Assembly: GCA_031376995.1 (NCBI GenBank) | Contig: JANMEO010000266.1 | Span: 1 to 14,915 of the forward strand | DNA: 14,915 bases | Origin: CANHBY01 sp031376995 | Lineage (GTDB): Bacteria; Pseudomonadota; Gammaproteobacteria; Burkholderiales; Burkholderiaceae_C | Direction of reading: 5' to 3' | Program-made: the position numbers and the translations under genes | The notes under the pieces: model-generated | What the model was told of the DNA's origin: nothing | Databases searched by the model: none | What the model saw: only the letters and a program-made list of their open reading frames with translations | In this document: positions 1-8,184 of the stretch, one piece after another | Position numbering within the stretch: the stretch's first letter is position 1 | How the letters are laid out: each line of letters starts with the position of its first letter

Positions 1-523
1 AGACAAACACCAGTTGCGTGCGCGCCCAGACATCGGCATCGACTTGGTCCCAGCGGGGTGCAAAATTGCGCTGGGGGTCGCTGTTGGCAAACGCAGTTTG
101 CGCCCCAGCCAGCAGAGCCGCACCTTCATAAATTTGATAAAACGGATTGGGGCACACCACGGTTGCTTGGCTGCGCGCAACCCCTTGTACATCAATCACC
201 GCTTGAGCCAGCGAGAATAAAGCCTCTCGGGAGCCATTGACAGGAAGCACCTGGGTGGCTGGGTCCAGAGCCACCCCGTAGCGTCGCTGTGCCCACTGCG
301 CAAAAGCGTGGCGCAACGCGGGTTCACCAGCAGTGGCTGGGTAGTGCGACAGCCCACTGAGGTGGTTGGTTAGGGCTTGTTGAATAAAAACGGGCGTGGG
401 GTGTTTGGGCTCGCCGATGCCCAAGTTGATGGGCGTAAAGGCTGGGTTGGGGGTAATGTCTTGACAGATGGCGCGCCAGCGTTCAAAGGGATAAGGGTTG
501 AGTTTTGCAAGCAGAGTGTTCAA
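1..523 (-). CDS. dapC: Succinyldiaminopimelate aminotransferase DapC, N-terminal part (cut by window edge)
   Basis: A PLP-dependent class I/II aminotransferase of the DapC type, which converts N-succinyl-2-amino-6-ketopimelate to N-succinyl-LL-diaminopimelate using glutamate, in lysine and peptidoglycan precursor synthesis. About 174 N-terminal residues are visible: an NPYPFERWR start, LGIGEPKHPTP (about 34-44), HYPATAGEPALR (about 60-71), NGSREAL (96-102, expected cofactor phosphate contact) and CPNPFYQIYEG. The Schiff-base lysine lies beyond the left edge. No ATG or GTG fits the N-terminus. The likely start is TTG at 523-521, because the conserved protein begins there and an AGG (532-530) sits six bases upstream. 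The gene follows queF by 13 bp on the same strand, so co-transcription is likely. The family call is firm; the exact start is inferred. Confidence 0.88.
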   Translation of the reverse strand, partial: MNTLLAKLNPYPFERWRAICQDITPNPAFTPINLGIGEPKHPTPVFIQQALTNHLSGLSHYPATAGEPALRHAFAQWAQRRYGVALDPATQVLPVNGSREALFSLAQAVIDVQGVARSQATVVCPNPFYQIYEGAALLAGAQTAFANSDPQRNFAPRWDQVDADVWARTQLVFV

Positions 524-536
524 GCCACACCTGCCT

Positions 537-1073
537 TCAGCGGGACACGCCCTGAGCCAAGTCAAGCACAGAGGCCTGGCCTGGCAACAAGACAGCCGTT
601 GCAGGTTTCCAGCCTTTTTGGCAGTGCTCAACAATCACGTGGGTGTGGATGCCGCCCCTGACATACCAGCGAGCCGTGATGCGCACAAAACGAGGCTGCG
701 CGGCCCGTACCAAGTCATCAAGGATGGTGTTAGTGACTTGTTCGTGAAATGCACCTTCATTGCGATAGCTCCAAAAATACATTTTTAAGCTCTTGAGCTC
801 AATGCAATGGAGATCAGGAACCATGTCAATGGTGAAATGCGCAAAATCAGGCTGACCAGTTAGTGGGCAGTGACAGGTAAATTCAGGAACTTGGAACTGA
901 ATCACATAGTCTCGTTGTGCAGCCGGGTTGGCAAACACATGCAGCGCTTTATTTGGCGCGCTGGGTGGCACTGCGGGGGCCTTGCGCTCGGGTGGCGTTG
1001 GCTGGTTGAGTTGGGTCGACTGGGTTTTCGAGCGACGGGGCAATGACGCTGGCTTGGCAGGTGATGGGGGCAT
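537..1073 (-). CDS. queF: NADPH-dependent 7-cyano-7-deazaguanine reductase QueF (single-domain type)
   Basis: Reduces the nitrile preQ0 to the amine preQ1 with NADPH, in the cytosolic queuosine tRNA-modification pathway. The protein has 178 residues. The T-fold core shows EFTCHCPLTGQPDFA (64-78), with the expected catalytic Cys69 (thioimide nucleophile) and Asp76. It also shows the QueF signature ELKSLKMY (92-99), SYRNEGAFHE (102-111, substrate-binding Glu111) and VTNTILDDLV (113-122). It is the short, unimodular kind, not the two-domain E. coli kind. Residues 1-42 are a Pro/Ala/Lys/Arg-rich low-complexity extension absent from the minimal fold and probably disordered. The ATG at 1073 is the only ATG before the core; no good Shine-Dalgarno sequence precedes it, so a non-ATG internal start is possible. 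dapC follows 13 bp downstream. Confidence 0.95.
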   Translation of the reverse strand: MPPSPAKPASLPRRSKTQSTQLNQPTPPERKAPAVPPSAPNKALHVFANPAAQRDYVIQFQVPEFTCHCPLTGQPDFAHFTIDMVPDLHCIELKSLKMYFWSYRNEGAFHEQVTNTILDDLVRAAQPRFVRITARWYVRGGIHTHVIVEHCQKGWKPATAVLLPGQASVLDLAQGVSR

Positions 1074-1084
1074 GATCTAGGGCC

Positions 1085-1105
1085 AACAAAGGGGCAAACA
1101 AAGGG
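1085..1105. repeat. Short direct repeat upstream of queF
   Basis: AACAAAGGG occurs twice on the plus strand, at 1085-1093 and 1097-1105, with a 12-bp period. It lies 12-32 bp upstream of the queF ATG, where a ribosome-binding site would be expected; read in the queF direction the copies are CCCTTTGTT. It could be a leader element or protein site, or chance. Direct observation; function unknown. Confidence 0.3.
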
Positions 1106-1171
1106 ACGGCTATAGAGGCCCAGCAGCGCAGTCTTGCGGCATGGCTAGGCCCAAAAAATGAAAGTGACCGA

Positions 1172-1180
1172 TGCTATCAT
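1172..1180 (+). promoter_or_regulatory. Possible extended -10 promoter element for smc
   Basis: TGCTATCAT reads as an extended -10 (TG, one base, then TATCAT, 5 of 6 matches to TATAAT). No recognisable -35 box lies at the right distance, as is tolerated for extended -10 promoters. Initiation here would give a leader of about 175 nt before the smc ATG at 1363. It is the best candidate I see in the 1074-1362 divergent gap, but it is weak evidence. Confidence 0.25.
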
Positions 1181-1339
1181 CCGCCCACCTGCGGCATTGC
1201 TGGCACACCATTGTCAGCCGACCGATTAAAGGTCTGCAGTCCACCCTTTGCAGCCTCTGGTCTTGGTTGTGCTTTATGCCTTTGAGCCCCATCAAAGAAT
1301 CACTTTCTGAGCGACGATGGTTTCCGAGCAGCCTCGATA

Positions 1340-1348
1340 CCCCCCCCC
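1340..1348 (+). repeat. Nine-base poly-C tract upstream of the smc start
   Basis: An uninterrupted run of nine C residues ends 14 bases before the smc ATG, within the untranslated leader. No Shine-Dalgarno sequence is visible between it and the start codon. Such runs are prone to slippage; a length change here would alter leader spacing but not the reading frame. Confidence 0.6.
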
Positions 1349-1362
1349 ACTCTCCATAGCCC

Positions 1363-4300
1363 ATGCGTCTGAACTCGATCAAGTTGTCAGGCTTTAAATC
1401 TTTTGCCGAGACAACCCATTTTCAGTTGCCGGGTCAGTTGGTGGGGGTGGTGGGCCCCAACGGCTGTGGCAAGTCCAATATCATGGATGCCGTGCGCTGG
1501 GTGTTGGGTGAGAGCAAGGCCAGCGAGTTGCGCGGTGAGTCGATGCAAGATGTGATTTTCAACGGCTCTGGGCAACGCAAACCATCCAGCCGGGCCAGCG
1601 TAGAACTGGCTTTCAGCAACGAAGATGGTCGTGCCGGAGGGCAATGGAATCGTTTCAGCGACATTGCTGTCAAGCGGGTGCTCACCCGCGATGGCACCAG
1701 CAGCTACTACATCAATAATCAACCGGTGCGCCGACGTGATGTGCAAGATGTTTTTCTGGGTACGGGTTTGGGACCTCGTGCCTACGCCATCATTGGCCAA
1801 GGCACGATCAGCCGCATCATCGAAAGTCGGCCCGAAGAGCTGCGCTTGTTTCTTGAAGAAGCAGCAGGGGTCTCAAAATACAAAGAAAGACGTCGCGAGA
1901 CCGAGAGCCGCCTCAAAGATACCCGCGACAACTTGACTCGCGTGGACGATATTTTGCGTGAGCTCAACAGCAGCCTTGACAAGTTGCACTTGCAAGCCGC
2001 AGTCGCCAGCCAATATCGAGATCTGCAAGAGCAGGGCACCCTGAGGCTGCATGAGTTTTGGTTTTTGAAGTATCGCGATGCCACCTTGGAGCAATCTCGC
2101 GTTGAAGGGGCTGTGCGTGAGGCCATCAACCGGCTTGAGTCGCGCATGTCTGAGTTGCGTCATTGCGAGGCTGAGCTTGAAACCCTGCGCCAAGCGCATT
2201 ATGCGGCAGGCGATGCCTTGCACAGTGCCCAAGCTGCCCTGGCCAGCGCCGCTCTTGAAGTCAGTCGTTTGGAAGAGCGTATTCGCTATGTGGTTCAAGG
2301 TCGCGAGAGCTTGGCCCAGCGCCTGACTGAGGTCCAAGGCCAGGTTCAGCACTGGAGTGATCGCCACGCAGCGGATGACATTGAGCTGGCCCAGGTTCAA
2401 GCTCAACTGGTGGGAGCGATTGAGCATAGCGAGTTGCTGGCAGCGCAGGCCCAAGATCAAGCTGCCAATTTGCCCGAGCTCGAAGACGCCCTGCGGGTGG
2501 CTCAAAGCCTGAGCAACACGCACCGAGATGCAGTGGCTCAGATTCGACAGCAAATTCAGGTGCTTGCTGCTGAAAGCCGCAGTGCTGAAGAGCAAGTGCG
2601 TCAGCTCAGCACGCGGCGTCAGCGGCTGCACAGCGAGCAACAACAAGGGGCTGGGCCAGATCATCAACGTTTGAGCGTCGCTCAAGCCCAACTGGCTCAA
2701 GCCCAGGAGGCTCAAGCCATCAGTGAGGCCCGGCTGCATGAGTTGTCTGAGCAACTGCTGGCGTTGGACGAGGCACGGCGGACCCAGCAAGCCTTGCTGG
2801 GTATAGAGGGGGGCAAGCAGGCTGATTTGAGTGCGCATCTCAACGCACTGCAAACATTGCAAAACAAGCTGCAAACTCAAGACAAGCTGCAGCCTTGGTT
2901 GGTGCAACAGGGTCTAGAAAGACAGATTGGTTTGTGGACTCAATTGCATATTGAAGCAGGTTGGGAGACAGCGCTCGAGTCTGCCTTGCGTGAGCGCATG
3001 AGTGCTCTAGAGATCACATCCCTTGAAAAGGTATGTGATTTTGCAGCTGATGTGCCGGTTGCTAAATTGGCTTTTTACGCATCGACAGGGCTTGGCTTTC
3101 ATGACACAGCACCCCCTGCACACGGCCTGAGTCGTTTGAGTGATTGGCTTCGCTTGAGTGACGCCCATTTGAAGTCTTTGCTGACCGATTGGTTGACCGG
3201 CGTCTATGCGGCGATGGATTTGATGGAGGCTTTGGCCTTGCGCACCAAGCTGCGCCCAGGTGAGTGGATCGTGACGCCACAGGGGCATGCAGTCAGTGCT
3301 TCGTCGGTGAGTTTTTACGCTCCCGACAGCGAGCATTCGGGTTTGCTGGCCAGGGCACAAGAAATTGAAAACTTACAGCGCCAGTTGCGGGCTCAAAGTC
3401 TCATCGTCGATGAGGCGCGCAGTGCCATGCTTCGGGTGGATGCAGCCTACGCTGAGGGGTCAACGGGGCTTGGTCGATTGCGCAGTGAGTCGTCCCAAGT
3501 GCAGGCTCACGCGCAACAGCTGAAGCTCGAAGTTTTGAGCCTGAGCCAACAGCTTGAGCACGCCACTCAAAGAGGTCTGCAGCTCAGTGATGAATTAAGA
3601 GAGCTTGACGGGCAGTTGGATACATTGTCTGAGCGTTGCGCTGTGGGCACTGCACGAGCTGAGGATTTGGAGCTTGAGCAGGCCCTCAGCCAAGAGCGCC
3701 ATGCCGAGTCCAATGAAGCGGTGCTCAGTGCTGAGCGGCACGTGGTGCAAGCCAGAGAACAGTTGCGGACTTTAGAGCGCAAAGCGCAGGAGGCTCAGTT
3801 TTCAAGCCGTGCGCTGCTGGCGCGCAGGGGTGAATTGGAGCGCAGCATCAAGACTGCTGTCGACCAGTTGGGCACGCATGCACAAACCATTCTTGATCTT
3901 CAAGCGCAGCAGCACCAGTTGTCTGAAACCGTGGATCATGACAGTCTGGATGCGGCCTTGGCTCTAAGGCTGGATCGCGAGGCAGCGCTGGGGGCTGCAC
4001 GCAGCCTGTTTGATGATGTGGGCCTGAGACTGAAGCAAGCTGATGAGTTGCGTCTGCGGCATGAACTCAGCCTGCAACCCCTGCGCGACGTCCTCACTCA
4101 GTTGCAGCTTGACGCTCAAGCGGCCCAATTGGGTGGGGGGCAGTATCTTGAGCAGCTGAATGCGGCTGGGGTTGATTTGCAGACACTGGGTCAGCGCATT
4201 GAGGTTGAAGGCGTCAAACTTTATGGCTTGCAGGCTGAGATTGACCGCCTCCAGCGCGAGATCAATGCCTTGGGCGCTGTGAACTTGGCGGCTTTGGACG

Positions 4301-4887
4301 AGCTCAGCGCAGCACGAGAAAGAAAAACCTTTCTTGATGCGCAAAACGCAGATCTTAACGAGGCGATTCATACGCTTGAAGACGCCATCCGCAAAATAGA
4401 TTTGGAGACGCGTGACTTATTGGCGCACACCTTCAATCAAGTTAACACCCATTTTGGGCAGTTGTTTCCCAGTTTGTTTGGCGGCGGGATGGCCAAGCTC
4501 ATGATGACGGGCGACGAAATTTTAGATGCTGGGGTGCAGGTCATGGCGCAGCCTCCGGGTAAGAAAAACAGCACCATTCATCTTTTGTCGGGGGGAGAAA
4601 AAGCACTGACTGCCATTGCGCTGGTTTTTGCCATTTTTCAACTCAATCCTGCGCCATTTTGTTTGCTTGATGAGGTCGATGCACCCCTGGATGATGCCAA
4701 CACAGCGCGCTATGCCAAATTGGTGCACACGATGTCGAGTGAAACTCAGTTTCTGTTCATCAGCCATAACAAGATTGCCATGGAAATGGCTGAGCAACTC
4801 ATCGGCGTCACCATGCAAGAGCAGGGCGTCTCGCGAATCGTGGCCGTGGATATGCAGGCTGCAGTGCGCTTGGCAGAAGTGACCTGA
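1363..4887 (+). CDS. smc: Chromosome segregation protein SMC
   Basis: The SMC ATPase acts with ScpA and ScpB (not in this window) to extrude and organise DNA loops and help resolve sister chromosomes. At 1174 residues it has the full family length. The N-terminal head has Walker A GPNGCGKSN (31-39) and Q-loop Gln146 in AYAIIGQGTISR. A long coiled coil (about 170-505) leads to a hinge (about 510-665), a returning coiled coil (about 670-1010), and the C-terminal head. That head has ABC signature LSGGE (1075-1079), Walker B CLLDEVD with Asp1103 and catalytic Glu1104, and D-loop PLDD (1108-1111). Nothing is missing. The ATG is fixed by the canonical MRLNSIKLSGFKSFAE start and by an in-frame TAG six bases upstream. 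There is no visible Shine-Dalgarno sequence. zipA follows 45 bp downstream. Confidence 0.98.
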   Translation: MRLNSIKLSGFKSFAETTHFQLPGQLVGVVGPNGCGKSNIMDAVRWVLGESKASELRGESMQDVIFNGSGQRKPSSRASVELAFSNEDGRAGGQWNRFSDIAVKRVLTRDGTSSYYINNQPVRRRDVQDVFLGTGLGPRAYAIIGQGTISRIIESRPEELRLFLEEAAGVSKYKERRRETESRLKDTRDNLTRVDDILRELNSSLDKLHLQAAVASQYRDLQEQGTLRLHEFWFLKYRDATLEQSRVEGAVREAINRLESRMSELRHCEAELETLRQAHYAAGDALHSAQAALASAALEVSRLEERIRYVVQGRESLAQRLTEVQGQVQHWSDRHAADDIELAQVQAQLVGAIEHSELLAAQAQDQAANLPELEDALRVAQSLSNTHRDAVAQIRQQIQVLAAESRSAEEQVRQLSTRRQRLHSEQQQGAGPDHQRLSVAQAQLAQAQEAQAISEARLHELSEQLLALDEARRTQQALLGIEGGKQADLSAHLNALQTLQNKLQTQDKLQPWLVQQGLERQIGLWTQLHIEAGWETALESALRERMSALEITSLEKVCDFAADVPVAKLAFYASTGLGFHDTAPPAHGLSRLSDWLRLSDAHLKSLLTDWLTGVYAAMDLMEALALRTKLRPGEWIVTPQGHAVSASSVSFYAPDSEHSGLLARAQEIENLQRQLRAQSLIVDEARSAMLRVDAAYAEGSTGLGRLRSESSQVQAHAQQLKLEVLSLSQQLEHATQRGLQLSDELRELDGQLDTLSERCAVGTARAEDLELEQALSQERHAESNEAVLSAERHVVQAREQLRTLERKAQEAQFSSRALLARRGELERSIKTAVDQLGTHAQTILDLQAQQHQLSETVDHDSLDAALALRLDREAALGAARSLFDDVGLRLKQADELRLRHELSLQPLRDVLTQLQLDAQAAQLGGGQYLEQLNAAGVDLQTLGQRIEVEGVKLYGLQAEIDRLQREINALGAVNLAALDELSAARERKTFLDAQNADLNEAIHTLEDAIRKIDLETRDLLAHTFNQVNTHFGQLFPSLFGGGMAKLMMTGDEILDAGVQVMAQPPGKKNSTIHLLSGGEKALTAIALVFAIFQLNPAPFCLLDEVDAPLDDANTARYAKLVHTMSSETQFLFISHNKIAMEMAEQLIGVTMQEQGVSRIVAVDMQAAVRLAEVT

Positions 4888-4932
4888 TGCTGGCTATTTT
4901 TTTCAGAATTCAACGAGTATGAGTATTTTTTG

Positions 4933-5997
4933 ATGCAAATAAGTGACCTGACTCTTTCTCTGATTGGGGCTGGTGCCTTGGTGCTGGTGGCCATGATTGC
5001 CCATGGTGCCTGGCTTGCTCGCAAGTTGGGCCCCAAAAGAGCCGAGCCTTTATCGCCCACCTGGTTGCCGCAAGAGACCGCGATGGGTTTAGCTGCCCAG
5101 GGGGATGCCGCTTCGTTGATTGGCGATGCTGACGCGCTGGTCGATGTGGGGCATCTTGTCAAGCCAGAGCGCTACATCTTGCGCATCGATGCCAGGGTTG
5201 ACGTTGTGGTGCCTATCAGCTTGGAGGCTTCTTTGTTGGGCGAGGTTCTTTTATCCCACATACCTGCCACGCGCCGGGCCGGCAGCAAGCCATTTTTGGT
5301 TGAGGGTTTCAACCCTGCCAGGGGAGAATGGGAGCCGCTGGCGAGTGGCTCACGCTATACCGAGTTGCAGGCGGGTCTGCAACTGGCCAATCGCAGTGGT
5401 GCGGTCAACGAAATTGAGTTCTCTGAGTTTGTCCAAAAAATTGAAGCCGTGGCTCAGTCGATTGGTGGCATGGCTGATTTCCCTGACATGCTCGATGTTG
5501 TGGCGCTAGCTCGCGAGCTCGATGCCTTTGCCAGCCAGCATGATGTTCAGCTAGCGGTCCACTTGCGCGCGCGCTCTACCGCCTGGAGTGTGGGCTATGT
5601 GCAGCAGCAGGCCGCCAAGCACGGCTTGGTATCGATGGTTTTGAGTGGGCGCATGGTCTTGCCCAGTGCGGAAGAAGGGGCTCCGCCGCTGATCACTTTG
5701 CAATTCGATCCCCAGGCTGCCCTGGCTGAAGATCCCAACCAAGCCGCTCTGCGCTCGGTCACTGTCAGTTTTGATGTGCCGCAAACCAGCGCCCATCAGC
5801 AGCCTTTCCAAATTTGGCAAGCCTTGGCACAGGCCTTGGCGCAAAGCATGGATGCTTTCATCCTTGACGACAATGGCCAGGCACTCAGCGCCGAGGGTTT
5901 TGAGGCCATTGGCACTCAGTTGTCTTTGCTTTATCAAGCCCTTGATGAGCGAGAGTTGGGTGCGGGCAGCATGGCTGTGCGCCGTTTGTTTAGCTAG
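4933..5997 (+). CDS. zipA: Cell division protein ZipA-like (FtsZ-binding C-terminal domain)
   Basis: A ZipA homologue of about 354 residues. ZipA is an inner-membrane protein that tethers and stabilises FtsZ polymers at the division site. One N-terminal membrane segment (about residues 7-28, LTLSLIGAGALVLVAMIA) is followed by basic residues (ARKLGPKR), as expected for a cytosolic body. The C-terminal 130 or so residues (from about GLVSMVLSGRMVLP) fit the ZipA FtsZ-binding fold, with PLITLQFDPQAA, VTVSFDVPQ and a helix-strand end containing DAFILDDNGQAL, which resembles the ZipA VVLDDQRR segment. The middle linker is not strongly Pro/Gln-rich, unlike E. coli ZipA. A TTG at 4930 directly precedes the ATG at 4933 and could also be used; no good ribosome site separates the two. 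The position between smc and ligA supports the call. Confidence 0.85.
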   Translation: MQISDLTLSLIGAGALVLVAMIAHGAWLARKLGPKRAEPLSPTWLPQETAMGLAAQGDAASLIGDADALVDVGHLVKPERYILRIDARVDVVVPISLEASLLGEVLLSHIPATRRAGSKPFLVEGFNPARGEWEPLASGSRYTELQAGLQLANRSGAVNEIEFSEFVQKIEAVAQSIGGMADFPDMLDVVALARELDAFASQHDVQLAVHLRARSTAWSVGYVQQQAAKHGLVSMVLSGRMVLPSAEEGAPPLITLQFDPQAALAEDPNQAALRSVTVSFDVPQTSAHQQPFQIWQALAQALAQSMDAFILDDNGQALSAEGFEAIGTQLSLLYQALDERELGAGSMAVRRLFS

Positions 5998-5998
5998 C

Positions 5999-6008
5999 GG
6001 GCATGCCC
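5999..6008. repeat. Perfect 10-bp palindrome in the zipA-ligA gap
   Basis: GGGCATGCCC starts two bases after the zipA stop codon. It is followed by several near copies of TTGCC up to about 6041. With no loop it makes a poor hairpin and no T-run follows, so it is not a terminator. It may be a protein site or chance. Confidence 0.3.
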
Positions 6009-6057
6009 TTGCCTGCGCATTTGCCTTGCCCACCTTGCCTCATTTCCTGAAGTGCCT

Positions 6058-8184
6058 ATGACCATCGTTCACCCCTCAAAGCGCGTTGCTGAGTTGCGTG
6101 AGGTTTTGCATGAACATGCGCACCGGTACTACGTCTTGGACGATCCGTCCGTTCCAGATGCCGATTACGACAAGTTGTTTGAAGAGTTGCGAGCGCTGGA
6201 GACTGAGCATCCAGAGCTCGTAAGTTCTGACTCGCCCACGCAGCGCGTGCTGGGTCAGGCGCTCGAAGGCTTCACCTCGGTGGCACACACGGTGCCCATG
6301 TTGTCGATTCGCACCGAGACCGACACCGCAGCCAGCGGTGCCATCATTTTTGATGCACGTGTGCGCCGCGAGTTAGATTGGGGGCCTGAGCAAGCTGCCA
6401 TTGAGTATGCGGCCGAGTTGAAGTTTGACGGGCTGGCCATCAACTTGCGCTATGAAAACGGTGTGTTGGTTCAAGCAGCGACCCGGGGCGATGGACAAAC
6501 GGGCGAAGACGTCACACAAAACATCCGCACCATTGGCCAGGTGCCCTTTCGCCTTCGTTTGGCGCCAGGGCAAAAAGCGCCTTCGGTGATCGAGGTGCGC
6601 GGTGAGGTCTATATGCGGCGCCCTGATTTTGACGCCTTGAATCAGCGGCAACGTGCTCTGGGACATAAGACATTTGTCAATCCGCGCAACGCTGCCGCAG
6701 GGGCGGTGCGTCAGCTCGACCCTTCGGTTGCAGCGCAGCGACCCTTGAGTTTTTTTGCCTATGGCTTGGGCGATGTCCAGGCCTGGACGCCTCCCCCGAC
6801 GCACAGCGAGTTGCTGGACGTGCTAAAAAATTGGGGCCTGCCTGTGTGTGCCGATCGCACGGTGGCCCTGGGTGCACAGGGTTTGCTAGCTTTCTATGAG
6901 GCCATGCGCGTTCGACGCGACGCCCTGCCTTTCGACATTGACGGGATTGTCTATAAAGTCAATTCACGGGCGCTTCAGCAGCGTTTGGGTTTTGTGTCGC
7001 GTGAGCCGCGTTGGGCTGTGGCTCATAAGTATCCTGCTCAAGAGCAGCTCACTCGTTTGCTGGGTATAGACATTCAGGTTGGGCGAACCGGCAAGCTGAC
7101 CCCAGTGGCCAGACTCGAGCCGGTTTTTGTGGGGGGCACCACAGTCAGCAATGCCACATTGCACAACGAGGCTGAGACCCTGCGCAAAGATGTTCGCGTG
7201 GGCGATCGGGTCATTGTGCGGCGCGCGGGCGATGTCATCCCCGAGGTGGTCGGATGCGTGCTTCCCGGTGATCTTGACGCCCCTGCGGGGGTGGTGGGCG
7301 TGCTGCCCCGTGGTGAGCCTTTTGACCTTTACAAACAACTCAATGGTCAATGTCCTGCTTGTCGCAGCGCCATCGTGCGCGATCCTGCCGAAGTCGATTG
7401 GCGCTGCAGTGGCGGCTGGCAGTGTCCCGCCCAGCGCAAACAGGCTATTTTGCATTTTGCGAGTCGTCGGGCCATGGACGTCGAAGGGTTGGGTGACAAG
7501 CTGGTTGACCATTTGGTCGGTGAGGACGGCGCAGGGATTGTGCGCACTTTGGCAGATTTGTACATTCTCAGGCCAGAACAACTGGCCGGATTTGAGCGCA
7601 TGGGCGAACGCAGTGCGCGCAAAATTATTGAGGCGCTCGAGCGGAAAAAGAAAACCACTTTAGGTCGGTTCTTGTTCAGTCTGGGTATTCGCCATGTCGG
7701 CGAGACCACGGCCAAAGATCTGGCCAAGCACTTTGGCTCTCTGAGTCGCTTGATGGCTGCGAGCACAGAGCAGTTGATGCAAGCCAAAGAGGTCGGTCCT
7801 GCAGTGGCTCAAAGTGTGCACACTTTTTTTGCTCAACCTCACAACCTGGAGATGATTGCAAAGTTGAGGGGGGTGGGTGTTGAATGGGTCGAAGATGAAG
7901 GACCTGTGCAGGCTATTGGGCCGCAAACTTTTGCCGCAACCCTCTGGGTATTGACGGGTTCACTTCCTACCCTCAGCCGAGATCAAGCCAAGCAGCTCAT
8001 CGAGTCGGCCGGTGGCAAAGTCAATGGCTCGATCTCGAGAAAGACACACTTTGTGTTGGCAGGAAGCGACGCAGGCGCTAAGCTGGACAAAGCGCATGAG
8101 CTCGGTATCCTTGTGCTGGACGAAGCTGATTTTCTCAACCGCTTGGCTGAGGGTCAGCCATTTACCCCCCAGGAGGCACAATGA
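6058..8184 (+). CDS. ligA: NAD-dependent DNA ligase LigA
   Basis: Seals nicks between Okazaki fragments and after excision repair, using NAD+ to form a ligase-AMP intermediate. The protein is about 708 residues, near the family norm. Domains in order: NAD-binding Ia with HRYYVLDDPSVPDADYD (about 22-38); adenylation domain with KFDG, nucleophile Lys122; OB fold with VGRTGKLTPVA; a zinc finger with Cys432, Cys435, Cys450 and Cys456; helix-hairpin-helix repeats (about 460-600, for example IRHVGETTAKDL); and a C-terminal BRCT domain (about 626-703). All key residues are present. I prefer the ATG at 6058 (MTIVHPSKRVAEL), because TGAAG at 6048-6052 is well spaced from it. A GTG at 6052 two codons upstream is possible but would overlap that site. 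It overlaps def by 4 bp. Confidence 0.98.
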   Translation: MTIVHPSKRVAELREVLHEHAHRYYVLDDPSVPDADYDKLFEELRALETEHPELVSSDSPTQRVLGQALEGFTSVAHTVPMLSIRTETDTAASGAIIFDARVRRELDWGPEQAAIEYAAELKFDGLAINLRYENGVLVQAATRGDGQTGEDVTQNIRTIGQVPFRLRLAPGQKAPSVIEVRGEVYMRRPDFDALNQRQRALGHKTFVNPRNAAAGAVRQLDPSVAAQRPLSFFAYGLGDVQAWTPPPTHSELLDVLKNWGLPVCADRTVALGAQGLLAFYEAMRVRRDALPFDIDGIVYKVNSRALQQRLGFVSREPRWAVAHKYPAQEQLTRLLGIDIQVGRTGKLTPVARLEPVFVGGTTVSNATLHNEAETLRKDVRVGDRVIVRRAGDVIPEVVGCVLPGDLDAPAGVVGVLPRGEPFDLYKQLNGQCPACRSAIVRDPAEVDWRCSGGWQCPAQRKQAILHFASRRAMDVEGLGDKLVDHLVGEDGAGIVRTLADLYILRPEQLAGFERMGERSARKIIEALERKKKTTLGRFLFSLGIRHVGETTAKDLAKHFGSLSRLMAASTEQLMQAKEVGPAVAQSVHTFFAQPHNLEMIAKLRGVGVEWVEDEGPVQAIGPQTFAATLWVLTGSLPTLSRDQAKQLIESAGGKVNGSISRKTHFVLAGSDAGAKLDKAHELGILVLDEADFLNRLAEGQPFTPQEAQ
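8171..8176 (+). promoter_or_regulatory. Ribosome-binding site of def, inside ligA
   Basis: A perfect AGGAGG lies four bases before the def ATG at 8181 and within the last codons of ligA. It fixes the def start and suggests efficient re-initiation after the ligA stop, giving translational coupling. Confidence 0.85.

Noticed and set aside
1074..1180. preQ1 riboswitch upstream of queF
   Set aside because: No C-rich loop with a following A-rich tail forming the small pseudoknot was found in the queF leader direction.
1171..1359. 62-codon plus-strand frame just before smc, in the same frame and ending in TAG
   Set aside because: No Shine-Dalgarno sequence, no recognisable protein character, and Ser/Trp/Cys-rich composition typical of chance frames. 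Its start overlaps the candidate -10 element.
1110..1382. Minus-strand frame across the queF-smc gap
   Set aside because: Runs into the smc start region, with no domain and no ribosome site.
1873..2907. Long minus-strand open frame (344 codons) inside smc
   Set aside because: It is antisense to the SMC coiled coil, and its Leu/Gln-rich translation is what the reverse complement of the coiled-coil codons gives. No ribosome site or recognisable domain.
5551..6033. 160-codon minus-strand frame over the zipA end
   Set aside because: Antisense to the ZipA C-terminal domain, with no motif or ribosome site.
6964..7581. 205-codon minus-strand frame inside ligA
   Set aside because: Shadow of the ligA coding sequence; ligA has complete motifs throughout this stretch.
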